Assembly (NCBI RefSeq): GCF_000687475.1
Contig: NC_057316.1
Span: forward strand, 2,976,001-3,040,000
DNA: 64,000 nucleotides
From: Ustilaginoidea virens
Taxonomy: Eukaryota > Ascomycota > Sordariomycetes > Hypocreales > Clavicipitaceae
Direction of reading: 5' to 3'
Both the position numbers and the translations under genes were made by a program. The notes below the pieces were generated by a model that did not search any database, was not told the DNA's origin, and was given only the letters and a program-made list of their open reading frames with translations. Shown here one piece after another: positions 47,773 through 58,105 of this stretch (its first letter is position 1; each line of letters opens with the position of its first letter).

Positions 47773-49639
47773 TCACATCTTCGCGCCCTGTTTCTTCCGC
47801 TTCGCCATTTCCCGATCGCGAACAAGACGTCTCAGGATCTTACCGCTGGGGCTCTTGGGCACCACGTCGATGAATTCCACGCCGCCGCGCAGGCGTTTAT
47901 AGTCGCTCTTGTGGCGCGCAACGTGCTCGAGTATGCTCTGGGCAATGACGTCGTCGGATCCCTTGGCGCTGGGGCTCTTGACCACAAAGGCTTTGGGGAC
48001 TTCCCCCTCGGGCTCGGAGGGAACCCCAATGACGACGCAATCGTTGACATCTGCGTGAGCCAGGATGTGGCCTTCCAGCTCGGCGGGGGCAACTTGATGG
48101 GCCTTTACTTTGATCAATCTAGAGCCGTCAGATCGTGGGAACAGGTGACGGCCATGATGACGGCAAGAGTGCGACAATGAGATCCGAAGGGAATAAAATA
48201 AAAAAAGAAAACTCTTACTCCTTTATTCTATCAGTGATCAAAACGTGCTCGTAGCCTTTCTGGCTCTTGGCAATCATGCCCTCATCACCAGTCCTCATAT
48301 ATCGCAAGCCATCGTCGGCTATCACAAACGTCTCGGCTGTAGCCTTTTCGTTGTTCAAGTACCCCGGCACCACGGAAGGCGAATGCACCCAGATTTCGCC
48401 AACCTGGTTGTAGCCTGTCACCTCTTGGCCCTCGGTTGTGAAGAGGCGAATGGTGGCGCCTGGCAGAATCGAGCCAGATGTCCCAAGCCAAATGTCTTGA
48501 GGGGCGGTCATGCAGACGACGGTTGATGTCTCTGTCAGGCCGTATCCCTGCAGCAGCTGCAGTTTGGGCAGCACCTTGAGGAGCTCGTTTGCCGTGTCCT
48601 CCTTGAGGGGCGCGGCTCCCGTGAAAGCTGCCCTCACGGAGGAGAGGTCGTATTTCCGGACGATATCCAGCTGTTTCGCCATGTGGATGACCATTGGCGG
48701 GACGAGATAGAGCATTCGAATCTTGAAGTCCTGAATGGTTTGGAGGAGTTGCTCGAAATGGTATTTTGGCAGAACAACAACTCCGTCGCCGCGATAAGGT
48801 CCGACATGGCAAATGACCACCAATGCGTAGATGTGCGACATGGGGAGCAGTCCCAGGCACAGCTCTGTGCAAGAGTCCACTCCCTGGCCTTGACGCAAGA
48901 GCCGGCGATTCGGTTCCTCAAACGTGGCAATTTGGATGGTGTTGGCGATGACGTTTCGATGGGATATCATGACGCCCTTGGGGAGACCAGAGGTCCCACT
49001 GCTGTAGCAGAGGAAAGCGATCCTCTCTGCCCCGTCTCCCTTGCTCCAGCATGAATCGGCGGGCTTGAGCGCGGGCAGCTTGGCGCCGGCCTGGATCAGT
49101 TGGTCGATGGTCTTGCGGCCAGGGTTCGAGACGTCTCCACCAAGTGCAGGGGGAAGCTCGTGAAGAAACACGCGGTGACTCGGGATTGCCAGTCGCTTGC
49201 TCGCTTGCATGGCTGTTCCCAGTAGTGGCAGACAGGTGAAGACTGCTTTGGCCCCAGAGTCCTTGAGCTGGTACTCGAGCTCGCTTGCATTGTACGAGGC
49301 ATTGACGCAAGACAGGATACCCCCCAGGCGGTGAACTGCCCAGGCTAGAGTCAGGTAGTCTATGTTGTTGAGACTAAAGCACGCAACCACCTTGTCCCAC
49401 CCGGTCCCTTGATCGGGTTTGAAGCCCAGTTCGCGGGACAAAGCCCGTGACAAGTAGTCTACGCGTCGTCTCACTTCCGAGACACTATATGATTTGCCGC
49501 TGAGGCCGTCGATGAATGGGGCCCGAGAAGTTTGCACTGGGTGGCGGCCATATCGCTCATCAAACATGAACGTCTCGATGGAAATGGAATCTGGAATCTC
49601 GGGCAAGTCTGCTGCCCAAGACGGCGGGTAGAAAGGCAT
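47773..49639 (-). CDS. 4-coumarate-CoA ligase-like acyl-CoA synthetase, peroxisomal-type C-terminus
   Basis: Two exons, 49639-48219 and 48118-47773, 588 residues. ANL-superfamily enzymes adenylate a carboxylic acid with ATP and transfer it to CoA. The ATG at 49639 gives MPFYPPSWAADLPEIPDSI, the usual start of fungal 4CL-like proteins; the frame is open upstream but lacks an ATG. The P-loop CYSSGTSGLPKGVMISHRN is at about 211-228, the QGYGLTETS motif at about 370 and MRTGDEG at about 457. The 100-nt intron joins TDRIKE to LIKVKAHQVAPAELE, and the catalytic Lys lies in KSPSGKILRR near the end. The C-terminal tripeptide AKM fits the loose PTS1 consensus. The acid substrate cannot be told. The P450 next door on the same strand could act in the same pathway, which is inference only. 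Confidence 0.92.
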
Positions 49640-50569
49640 ATAGGCGTAGGCGGGAGGATCGGGCGCTTGATATAGTACTCTCAAAGGTGCGTATCACAAG
49701 GAATCGTGGATGACTCCTGGGCCAATTCCGATGGTTCGGCTAGGGTTGACGGATGGGAACGATTTAGGACAGAAAAGAAGGACCTTGGTCCCCATGGGGT
49801 CCTAGTGCAGTTTGCGGTCTCTTATATGGAACCAGGACAGCCGAGGTTCCGGCTAGTGACGAACAAGAAGCTAGAGCTGCAGCTGCACGAATCGTGGCGT
49901 GGCGTGGCGTGGCGTGGAGGGAAACGTGGGGCTGGGCCTGGCTTTTGGTGGTGCAGAGTATAAAAGATATATGTATCCTGGCATCACGGAAGGCGGATAG
50001 GCGTAGTACGGAGTACGGAGTACGTAGTTGCATCCTTCTCCCGGTGGACAGCCGCAGCGCAGCGTTCATTTCGTTCTTGTCGTTGTTGCGTACCATCGCT
50101 CCAGTTCGTGTTCGCTCTAGAAGCAACCAGGCATCTTGGGCCTCAATCTGACATTGCTCTGCAAGATGATTTGAGAGTTGAAAAGGGCGAGGGGACAAGG
50201 AGACAAAAATCAATGAAATACGCTAGACGTGGGGGATTAAAAGAGACAAACAGAGGGAGAGAAAGAGACAGAAGACGGAGAGAGAGGAAAGAAAAGAGCA
50301 CGGTAGCACAGTACAGCACAGTGTTCTGAGACACGGTGACGCAGTGTGTATCTATTTTTATTCCTGGCTCGAGCCCTCATCTGACCCACCAAAGGTTCCT
50401 GGGTATGTACCTAGGTAGATATCAGGTAGGTAGGGAGTCAGAAATTCCATGACTTCTACGCCGCATTGTCCATTTTCAAAAATCGCAAAGTGCTTTTGCC
50501 GCTTTTGCCGCTTTTGCCGCTTTTGCCTACCCCTTCCGATGGCCCTCAGGACAGGCTGGCCGGGGCTTG
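49640..50569. other. Intergenic region between acyl-CoA synthetase and P450 genes
   Basis: It contains the synthetase promoter, overlapping TACGGAGTA copies at 50007-50022, an A/G-rich stretch (about 50185-50300), a GGTACCTA-like cluster (about 50400-50435) and a TTTTGCCGC nonamer array (about 50493-50527). No gene is seen. Confidence 0.6.
50493..50527. repeat. TTTTGCCGC nonamer array
   Basis: Four tandem copies of a 9-nt unit (the last truncated) about 45 nt beyond the P450 stop codon, in its likely 3' untranslated region. Confidence 0.8.
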
Positions 50570-52309
50570 TCACCATGAAGCTTCTCCAACCGTCATTTGG
50601 CGTTTCTTGAATCGCACCATCAAGGGCCCCTTATCCCACATGAGAAACGCTCGCTGCTTGGTATGCCAGTCATCCTGACCTTCTGACAACTCATAATCAA
50701 ACTTGAACAGGATTCTGCTGATGATGAGTCGCAGCTCATTGAGGGCAAGATTCTTGCCGATGCAGTCGCGAGGGCCAAAGCTGAACGGCTGGAACACAGC
50801 ATGGTTCTCGTCCTTGAATCGCTCTTCATAGTGAGGGTGTGAGGATGACAGCCATCTTTCGGGTATGAAAGAATCTGGTTCCCTAAAGTGTTTGGGATTA
50901 CGGAAAGTGGCCCATTGGAAGACGGTAATAAGAGTCTGAATGCACGAATCTTGTCAGGACTAGTCTGGCAGGGAGGAGCTGATCCTGATCCGCGGGATTT
51001 ACTTACTCCGCGTGGAATATAGACTCCCTCGATTAAGGCTCCGGGAGAAACTCGACTCGGCGTCTCGGCCGCTGGCGGATACACGCGCAGAGCCTCACTA
51101 ATGCATGCCTGCAGGTACTCGAGCTGAGAAGCCTTTTGCATTCTTATTTCGTCCTCGGACGGGAATGCACGTCGAATTTCCTTGGCCAGCCGTTCATAAA
51201 CACGAGGGTTCTTGGCCAAATAGAACCAGAATGCGCATAATGCCGAAGACATGGTCTCGCTCCCTGCAACGATGAGACTGACCGAGTTTTCCAAGACTTC
51301 TTCTGGCCTCATGACAACTTGACCATCCCGCGTCTTGCGCAGCATATACGATACCATGTCTTTGCGACCCTGAGGTCCTTCCTCTCCCAGATCCATGCGT
51401 TTTTGCGCCTTTTGTTTCGCATGGCTACGACCTGGACTCTCCTTGCCCCCAAGCGTGCTGACGAACAAGGAGGCCAACTTTCGCACGAGAGGATAGTAAT
51501 CCAAGAAGCGCTGAAACGATATATACCGAACCGACTCCATTATTTCCGCAAACCACGGGTGAGCCGCACTGTTTCTCAGGCTGCGGAAGGATTCGGTAAA
51601 GACGAGGTCGCCGGCAATATCGAATGTTGTGCAGTTCAACCAGTTGACCATGTTGACTGGCTCGCCTTTTTCGGCTACTTTTTGGAGGCGATCCATCAGC
51701 AGATCGATGTAGCCTTTGACAACAGGTTCTTGCTGCTTGATGGAGGCGTCGCTAAAGGCAGGACTTATATGGCGGCGTTGGCGTAGATGAACGTGGTACC
51801 GAGCGTTGGTCATGGAGTTGCCCATGACTGGCTGAGTAGGCATCATCTTTTCGAACTGGCCTTGATCTGCCTTGCGCCTGCTGAACACTTGTGGCCATGC
51901 AATCTCGCCATCGACCAGGATGCGTTCGGGGCCTATGCGGACAATAGGACCATATTTGCGGTGGACTTGCACGCTGTCAAACACGAAGAGTCCTCGAATA
52001 TTGTTCCGCCATATATAAGGAAAGTTGAAGACGGAATTCATCACTGGACCGGGGATTTTGGAAAGGGGGTGGAGCCAGGCACGGTATACTACTAGTTGAA
52101 GTGTGAATGCGAGAAACTACGACAGACACAGGGAAGCATTAGCAGGCCAGAAGAGGCGACCAACTATCTTGGCTGACAAGAAATGCATTCCTTACCAAAC
52201 CAGCGGCAATGCTCAAAACAGGCATGATTTCAAGACCCTTCCATCCGATTCCGAGGGCTGCAAGGCGAGTCTTGCACCCCAGGAGAAGGGAGTCGTCGAC
52301 CCAAGACAT
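50570..52309 (-). CDS. Cytochrome P450 monooxygenase
   Basis: Three exons, 52309-52196, 52116-51007 and 50935-50570, 529 residues. It is an ER-anchored haem monooxygenase. Exon 1 starts MSWVDDSLLLGCKTRLAALG. With exon 2 it makes a hydrophobic anchor (MPVLSIAAGL|FLAFTLQLVVYRAW) followed by the Pro-rich hinge LHPLSKIPGP. Later motifs are the I-helix VAGSETMSS, the K-helix EALR, the IPERW meander at about 432-436 and the haem loop FSFGPRDCIG with the axial Cys466. All introns are phase 0 with good GTAAGG/GTAAGT donors. The haem loop style is common in fungal CYP65-like oxidases, but the CYP family and substrate cannot be fixed from sequence alone. It is on the same strand as the acyl-CoA synthetase, about 0.9 kb apart. 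Confidence 0.93.
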
Positions 52310-54875
52310 GGCTTGGATTCTGGCTAGATGAAGCGGCGTTGAACGGTGTGAACGCTCAGGGAGAAAGGTGATGAGGAAACAAGCACGGGGGTTTATTATT
52401 TATCTGCCGACTCATCGCTTGATGCTTGGAGAAGCCCCCCCCCCTTTTTTTTCTTGAACCAACCAACCTGTCTCGCTCCACCGAGCCGACAGGATTTAGC
52501 AACCAGGGCCTGGTCTAAGGCAACCTCAGCAGAGCAACGTGCGTGGGGAATTCGCGGGTATTGTCTTGGGCGTCCATCCGCCGATGACCTTGTTCCCATC
52601 CGGAGGCCGATGCTGGAACGATGGGGTGGCGTGGATCGTGTCCACTTGTTTCCCGCATTTTGCCTCGTCGGCCGAAGCCTGCATGACATGATTTTTCCTA
52701 AAAGACTGGTGCCAAAGGAAACCGCGGATCATGTCAATCTACCCGGGAAGCGGGTGGCGTCGCAAACTCATTGCTGCTTGAGCAGATATAGAAGCCATAC
52801 GACGGCATATTCTGGGGTCTGTCTGGACTCTGGGGTCTGGACTCTGGACTGGCAGTGGAAACGGAAACTTGGAGAGGTGAAGTCGGGCCTCGGCATTTCA
52901 AAAAGGACCGAGTGAGCAAGACGTTGTAAGAATGGTGCTGAATCCTGATGCGTTTGGTCCAAATCTATCTATCTAGCCGTGGACAAAGGAATGCCAGTAC
53001 GGATCGGCATTGGGTTGATGAGACATGAACCGACGTGGGATTGTTGGACAACACACACACCTGCACAGTCATGCATATGCGCCCAATGAGATTTCGCAAA
53101 CGACAGAGGGCCTCTTGGCCACATAGTACAGCAGGCCGTGTTCCCGTGCAGAATGACTCTGATCCGCGTTGCGTGTGGCTGGCTACCATGGTCTAGTTGG
53201 TGAAGTCCTGGTCTCAAGCAGGCAAGCAGGCAAGCAGGCAAGCAGGCAAGCAGGCAAGCAGGCAAGCAGGCAAGCAGGCAAGCAGGCAAGCAGGCAAGCA
53301 GGCAAGCAGGCAAGCAGGCAAGCGAGAAAGCGAGCAAGCGAGCGAGCCGGGTACCTCGACGTTGACAACTCTACAGTTCGGCCCGATGGTTTATCACGGA
53401 CGGTGAACCCCCGGTGCGGGATTTTGGACGCAGGGCATGCAGTGGGCGGTCAAGATTCGGATGCGATTACGGGCCAGAAGGCAGGAAAAGCAAGCTTGAT
53501 GCCAAAGGATCGGCGTTGGCTGTGTCGACAGTGCCGGCGGCGTTGGCTGTTTGTTGTTGGCGAAGGGCAACCTGACGGGTTACAGTGCAGCAACTGATAC
53601 CACCGCCGCTGCTTTCCAGACTGCCGTGGACAGGGTGGCAAGATTCGTGTCGCTTGGTAGTATTGGGCCGGCCAATATGCGGGTGAGCGCGGATACTAGT
53701 TGGCGGCATTTGTCTGCGTGACGAAGGACCGACACCAGGAGCATTGATTTGGCGCCCTTCATGTTGTCTCAGAAGTCGCGGGTGTCGCAGTGAGCGAGCA
53801 GCGCCGCTTACCTTGGCAATCTTACCAATGCAAGCGTCGCCGCTTATCGTTCTTATTAGCGCCGCATACCATTTCTTTTGTATGCCATGATAATCACGGA
53901 AGGCTGGGAGCTTTGCCCGGGAATTTGTGAAAAGGTCGGCGGACGAGCAGGAAAAAGGGCGTAAGCTCTTTTCCCGCTATTCCCTCCGGTCGTTTAAAAT
54001 ACAATGAGGCCCGCCCGTCTGGTAGAGACATTAAAATCGCCTTGCAGCTAAGCTACCAGGTAGGTACAGTAGCGACCACTTGAAAACCTCAATGCATCGC
54101 TTTGGGAAAGAGTTCGGTAAGAGAAATAGTAAAGCAGCAGGGCGCTTTGATTTTGCCGCCTAAAAGGCGGTAAGGGTAAGGTATTGGATCCTGCCATGCG
54201 TTGTTGAGCAAAAGCCCGCTGCACAGCGCAGGCGAAGAAGCTTGCTTATCGCAGGTAGAAGCTCGTCGCAGATGGCTCGCGACAAAATGATGAAGAATCA
54301 AAAATCAAATGCATTGCATAAGGAATGTATAGGCGAGGCCCACGTGATGCGCCCGCGGCGCGCCACCCAGGTGCGCCACTCCAGCCCCCGTGGTTGATGC
54401 CTTCAATGGTGGCTGGATGTAAAACACCAGACCACACCGCCCCAAGCGGGCCCGGTAAGCCGACCCCCCCGCGGGGTTGGGCGGGGGAAATGGTTCCGTT
54501 CCGCTGCTCCTATCAATGCCTGCCGGTTTGCGACGGCACAACACAACCCACAACCGCGGCGGGGCTCAAGGACGGAAGGGACGACCGGCTGGACTTCCTT
54601 GGTCCGCGTTTCTCATCTCCAGGCTTGCTCAATGCTCAGCTGCTCGCCCAAGCCGACGACAACATTAAACCCCTTGCGCTTCCACCGGACCGGTAGTGCT
54701 CGCTGAACTCAATCTGTCTGGTCCTTCCCTGGCAGAGACGCCGTTTTACGAAAAAAAGCGCAGGCACTTCGAGAAGAAGAAGCATACACACAAAGAAAAA
54801 AGACCAAAAGAAAAAAAAAACTTATCAAGAAGAAAACAAAACACCGTCTCGTCGGGGAAAAAACAAAAGAAAAAA
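52310..54875. other. Divergent promoter region, P450 / fumarylacetoacetase
   Basis: About 2.6 kb with no recognised gene. The main feature is a 13-copy CAAGCAGG minisatellite (53215-53318). A CCACCCCCCC/T run lies near 52434-52452, a GGTAGGTAC motif near 54057-54067, and an A-rich leader (about 54745-54875) precedes the fumarylacetoacetase ATG. Confidence 0.6.
53215..53318. repeat. CAAGCAGG octamer minisatellite, 13 perfect copies
   Basis: Thirteen identical 8-nt units in a row, followed by degenerate CAAGCGAG/AAAGCGAG units to about 53345. Because 8 is not a multiple of three, the array stays open in every frame and gives false ORFs rich in Gln/Ala/Ser/Arg/Lys on one strand and Leu/Ala/Cys/Pro on the other. 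Confidence 0.95.
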
Positions 54876-56274
54876 ATGTCGTGGCTTTCCATATCCCCCG
54901 ACTCGCACTTCTCCCTCGCCAACCTACCGTTCGGCATCATCTCCACCGCGGCAGACGAGACCAGGCGCCCGGCCGTCGCCATTGGCGACTACGCCCTCGA
55001 CCTCCGGGCCTTCGCCCTCGCCGGCGGCTTCTTCGCCTCGCCCGAGATCCAGAAGCACGTCGCCGTCTTCTCCGCCGAGTCCCTCAACGCCTTTGCCGCC
55101 CTGGGCCGGCCGCTGCACCGCCTCGTCCGCCAGCACCTGCAGTCCGTCCTGAGCGCGCGCACCGCGGACCCCCACATCCTCCGGGACAACGAGCAGCTCA
55201 GGCGGACGGCCCTGCTGGAGCGCGCCCGCGTCGTCAACCACCTGCCGCTCGCCGTCGGCGACTACACCGACTTCTACGCCGGCAAGAACCACGCCTACAA
55301 CGTCGGCGTGCTGTTCCGCGGGCCCGCCAACGCCCTGCAGCCCAACTACACCCACCTGCCCGTCGCCTACCACGGCCGCGCCAGCAGCGTCGTCGTCTCC
55401 GGCACCCCCGTCCGGCGGCCCTGGGGCCAGATCCTCCGGGACCCCAAGGCCGAGCCCAAGGTCCCCGTCCTCGCCCCCTGCGAGAAGCTGGATCTCGAGC
55501 TGGAGCTGGGCATGTTCGTCTGCCGCGAGAACCAGCTCGGACACCCGGTCCCCATCGCTCAGGCCGACGACTACGTTTTCGGCTACGTCCTCATGAACGA
55601 CTGGAGCGCCCGGGACATCCAGGCCTGGGAGTACGTGCCCCTCGGTCCCTTTACCGCCAAGAACATGGGCACCTCCATCAGTCCTTGGGTCGTCCTGGCC
55701 GACGCCCTCGACGGCAGCAAAGCCGCCGGCATCCCCAACCAGGAGACTCTCTTGCCCTATCTCCGCGAGGAGACCAAGGAAAACTGCCTGGACATTCAGC
55801 TCCAAGTCGACCTAACTAGTGCGTACCCGTCGGGGACCCCTTGCCTCCCGCCGCCGCCCTTTTTTTTTTTATTTTTTTTATATATTTTCATTGTCATTGT
55901 CATCTTCATCTGCTAATGGAACCTTCGCAGCTGCCAACGGAGACACGACAACAATCTCAAAGACCAATTCCAAGAACCTGCTGTGGTCGTGGCCCCAGAT
56001 GATCGCCCACCACACCATCACAGGTTGCAACCTGCGCCCTGGCGACTTGCTGGGCTCCGGCACGATTACCGGCGAGACGGCGGGCACCGAGGGCAGCCTT
56101 CTCGAGCAGACCGGCGGCGGCAAGGATCCCATCAAGCTGCAAGGCGGGGAGGAGCGCAGGTTCCTGCACGACGGAGACACCCTGACAATTCGTGGATGGG
56201 CTGGCCAGCAGGGAGCCCTGATTGGATTTGGCGAGGTCACTGGCACTATTCAGCCGGCTCTGCCCCTCTTTTAG
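54876..56274 (+). CDS. Fumarylacetoacetase (FAH)
   Basis: Two exons, 54876-55818 and 55931-56274, 428 residues. It cleaves fumarylacetoacetate to fumarate and acetoacetate, the last step of Phe/Tyr catabolism. The start MSWLSISPDSHFSLANLPFG is typical. By alignment in memory with the mammalian enzyme, metal ligands are Asp132 (GDYTDFYAGKNH), Glu208 and Glu210 (LDLELELGMF) and Asp242 (MNDWSARDIQ); the general base is His139 and Lys262 lies in TAKNMGTSISPW. Exon 2 supplies TNSKNLLWSWPQMIAHH and the GSGTITG block. The 112-nt intron has donor A|GTGCGT and a T-rich tract. The gene ends 226 nt from the end of the convergent maleylacetoacetate isomerase gene, which catalyses the preceding step. GC-rich third positions. 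Confidence 0.97.
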
Positions 56275-56500
56275 AAAAGCATGGGAATACTCTGGACGAT
56301 GTGAAACAGGGTCAAAGTACGCGGGGGGGACAGCAGGATAGAATACACAAAAAGAGGAGACTTTGCTTTATTCCTTTGTCGTCCTTTCCCCTTGTAGCAG
56401 CAAGAACGGCCTGAAGGGAGGCCCCCCCCCCCCAAAAAAAAAAAGGAGAAAAAAAAGTATATAAAAAAAAACATCCCATGCTGTTCTGTGATTTGCGACA

Positions 56501-57187
56501 CTATGAGGCCAGGTTGTCCCGTGGTTGCAAAAGGTCCGCCGGACAGTCGGGCTGCTTGAAATAGTCGGCCTTTTGCACGGCCGGGTGCTCGCTCAGATTG
56601 CCCACGACGCGGCAGACGGTGGGAAAGCGCGAGAGGTCGACGCCGAAGCGCCGCGCGTTCCAGACCGCGGGCACCAGGCAGGCGTCGGCCATGGTGAGCG
56701 CGTCGCCCACCGAGTACCGGCCGGCCGAGCCGCTCGCCACGGCCTCGTACGCCCGCAGCCCGTCGGCCATCAGCTCGCGGTTCCAGTCCTCGGCGCTGCC
56801 CCCGAGCGCCCGCACCCGCCGCATGATGCGCAGGTTGGTGACGGGCTGCGTGTCGGCGGCGATGATGGCGCACAGGACGCGGACGGTGGCGCGGCCGCGG
56901 GCGTCGCCCGGCGGCGGCAGGCACGGCGCCTCGGGGTGCATCTCCTCGAGGTACTCGAGCGCGGCGAGCGACTGGCCGATGGCGAAGCCCGCGTGCGGGG
57001 GGGCGCGGCAGGCCAGCAGCGGCACCGACGCCGACGGGTTCAGGGCCGTGTGCTCGGGCGAGAGCTGCTCGTCCTGGAGGAGGTTGACGGCCACGTGGTC
57101 GTACGGGATGCCCTTGAGGTGGAGGATGATGCGCAGCCGGGCCGAGCAGGATGAGCGAAAGTACGCGTAGAGGGTGTAGTCGGCCAT
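56501..57187 (-). CDS. Maleylacetoacetate isomerase (zeta-class GST)
   Basis: Single exon, 228 residues. It uses glutathione to isomerise 4-maleylacetoacetate to fumarylacetoacetate, the substrate of the adjacent hydrolase. The zeta-class active-site motif is near the N-terminus: SSCSARLRI with Ser12, Ser13 and Cys14. The thioredoxin-fold part continues with ASVPLL and IGQSLAALEYLEE; the helical part has the usual GDALTMADACLVPAVWNARRF and ends FKQPDCPADLL. Only 5-8 nt upstream of the ATG, the leader carries a GAA trinucleotide tract (57193-57232 on the plus strand as TTC). The tail-to-tail pairing with fumarylacetoacetase recalls the fahA-maiA genes of Aspergillus nidulans, where homogentisate dioxygenase is also linked; that gene is not in this window. 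Confidence 0.96.
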   Translation of the reverse strand: MADYTLYAYFRSSCSARLRIILHLKGIPYDHVAVNLLQDEQLSPEHTALNPSASVPLLACRAPPHAGFAIGQSLAALEYLEEMHPEAPCLPPPGDARGRATVRVLCAIIAADTQPVTNLRIMRRVRALGGSAEDWNRELMADGLRAYEAVASGSAGRYSVGDALTMADACLVPAVWNARRFGVDLSRFPTVCRVVGNLSEHPAVQKADYFKQPDCPADLLQPRDNLAS

Positions 57188-58105
57188 GGTTTTTCTTCTT
57201 CTTCTTCTTCTTCTTCTTCTTCTTCTTCTTTTTGGCTGGGGCGGGGCTCGATGGTTGATGATGGGTCGTTGATGGATGACTGATGGATGTGTTGATGGGC
57301 CGTCGTCGTCGTCGTCGTGTTGCTTGTGCTGGCTGTGCGATAGGTACCCGCTACCTTGGGCAGTTTAGGGCCGGATCGGTAGCCATGCTGCCCCCTCGGC
57401 ACATGGATGATGCCGATGCTAGCCTCGAGATCATCTGGAACGGAGTTCAAGTTTCAACCAACAACCGCTAAAAGGAAAGGCATTGTTGATTGCAGGCCGC
57501 AAGAGGCGGGCCGCGCCTCTGCGGCACGCGGAACAGTTTCCGAAAAGACGAAACCGAGCGAGGTGGCTTGTTGTGGTTGGCCTTGAGCCGGGGGTTGGCG
57601 GGGGAAAGAGTGGATACACAGTGTGTACATTAGGAATCCGCGCACTGTGTTGTCTGTCGTCGTCGAGACAAATTCACCTCCAGACAGAAGCAAAAAGCAG
57701 TGTGCATCCCCTGAATGGCAATGGCTGATATCCATCACGTCTTGTTTGCACCTACTGGCATCTCATCGCATGGCATCTGCCGGTTCGTGACATGTAGACA
57801 CCCTAGTCCCCCAACATCGGGACCACTTTCCCAGCACAGAGCCCCAATTGTCGCATGTATTCGTCATTGCAGCGGCAAAAAAAAAAAAAATTGTCAAAAA
57901 GTCAAAGAGCCGAGCAACAGGTGGGCTCGGACCATCAAACTGTATTGGATATATATATAAACACACACACACACACACACGCACGCACGCACGCAAAAGG
58001 CTTCGTGTCCGGCCACGGCCGCATGACATCGACATCATGGGCTGCCTTAAACACCATGGCCCATAGTTTGTTACATTGACTCGTCATAAATATAAACAAC
58101 TCGCC
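57188..58105. other. Intergenic region between isomerase and peptide transporter genes
   Basis: Apart from the GAA tract it contains a CA/CG dinucleotide microsatellite at about 57959-57994 with a TATATATA stretch just before it. No gene is recognised. Confidence 0.6.
57193..57232. repeat. TTC/GAA trinucleotide tract in the isomerase leader
   Basis: About 12-13 GAA triplets on the coding strand, ending a few bases before the isomerase ATG and so probably transcribed in its 5' leader. Confidence 0.85.

Noticed and set aside
49640..49684. Upstream extension of the acyl-CoA synthetase by 15 codons
   Set aside because: The extension begins with TTG and has no ATG before an in-frame stop; MPFYPPSW is the usual start for this family.
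53160..53230. tRNA-like A-box string (GGTCTAGTTGG) before the octamer array
   Set aside because: The D-stem does not pair, the anticodon arm runs into the repeat, and no B box (GGTTCGANNCC) follows at a sensible distance.
53169..53597. 142-codon plus frame and 122-codon minus frame across the octamer minisatellite
   Set aside because: Repeat-driven: the 8-nt unit keeps all frames open, and there is no gene-like sequence outside the array.
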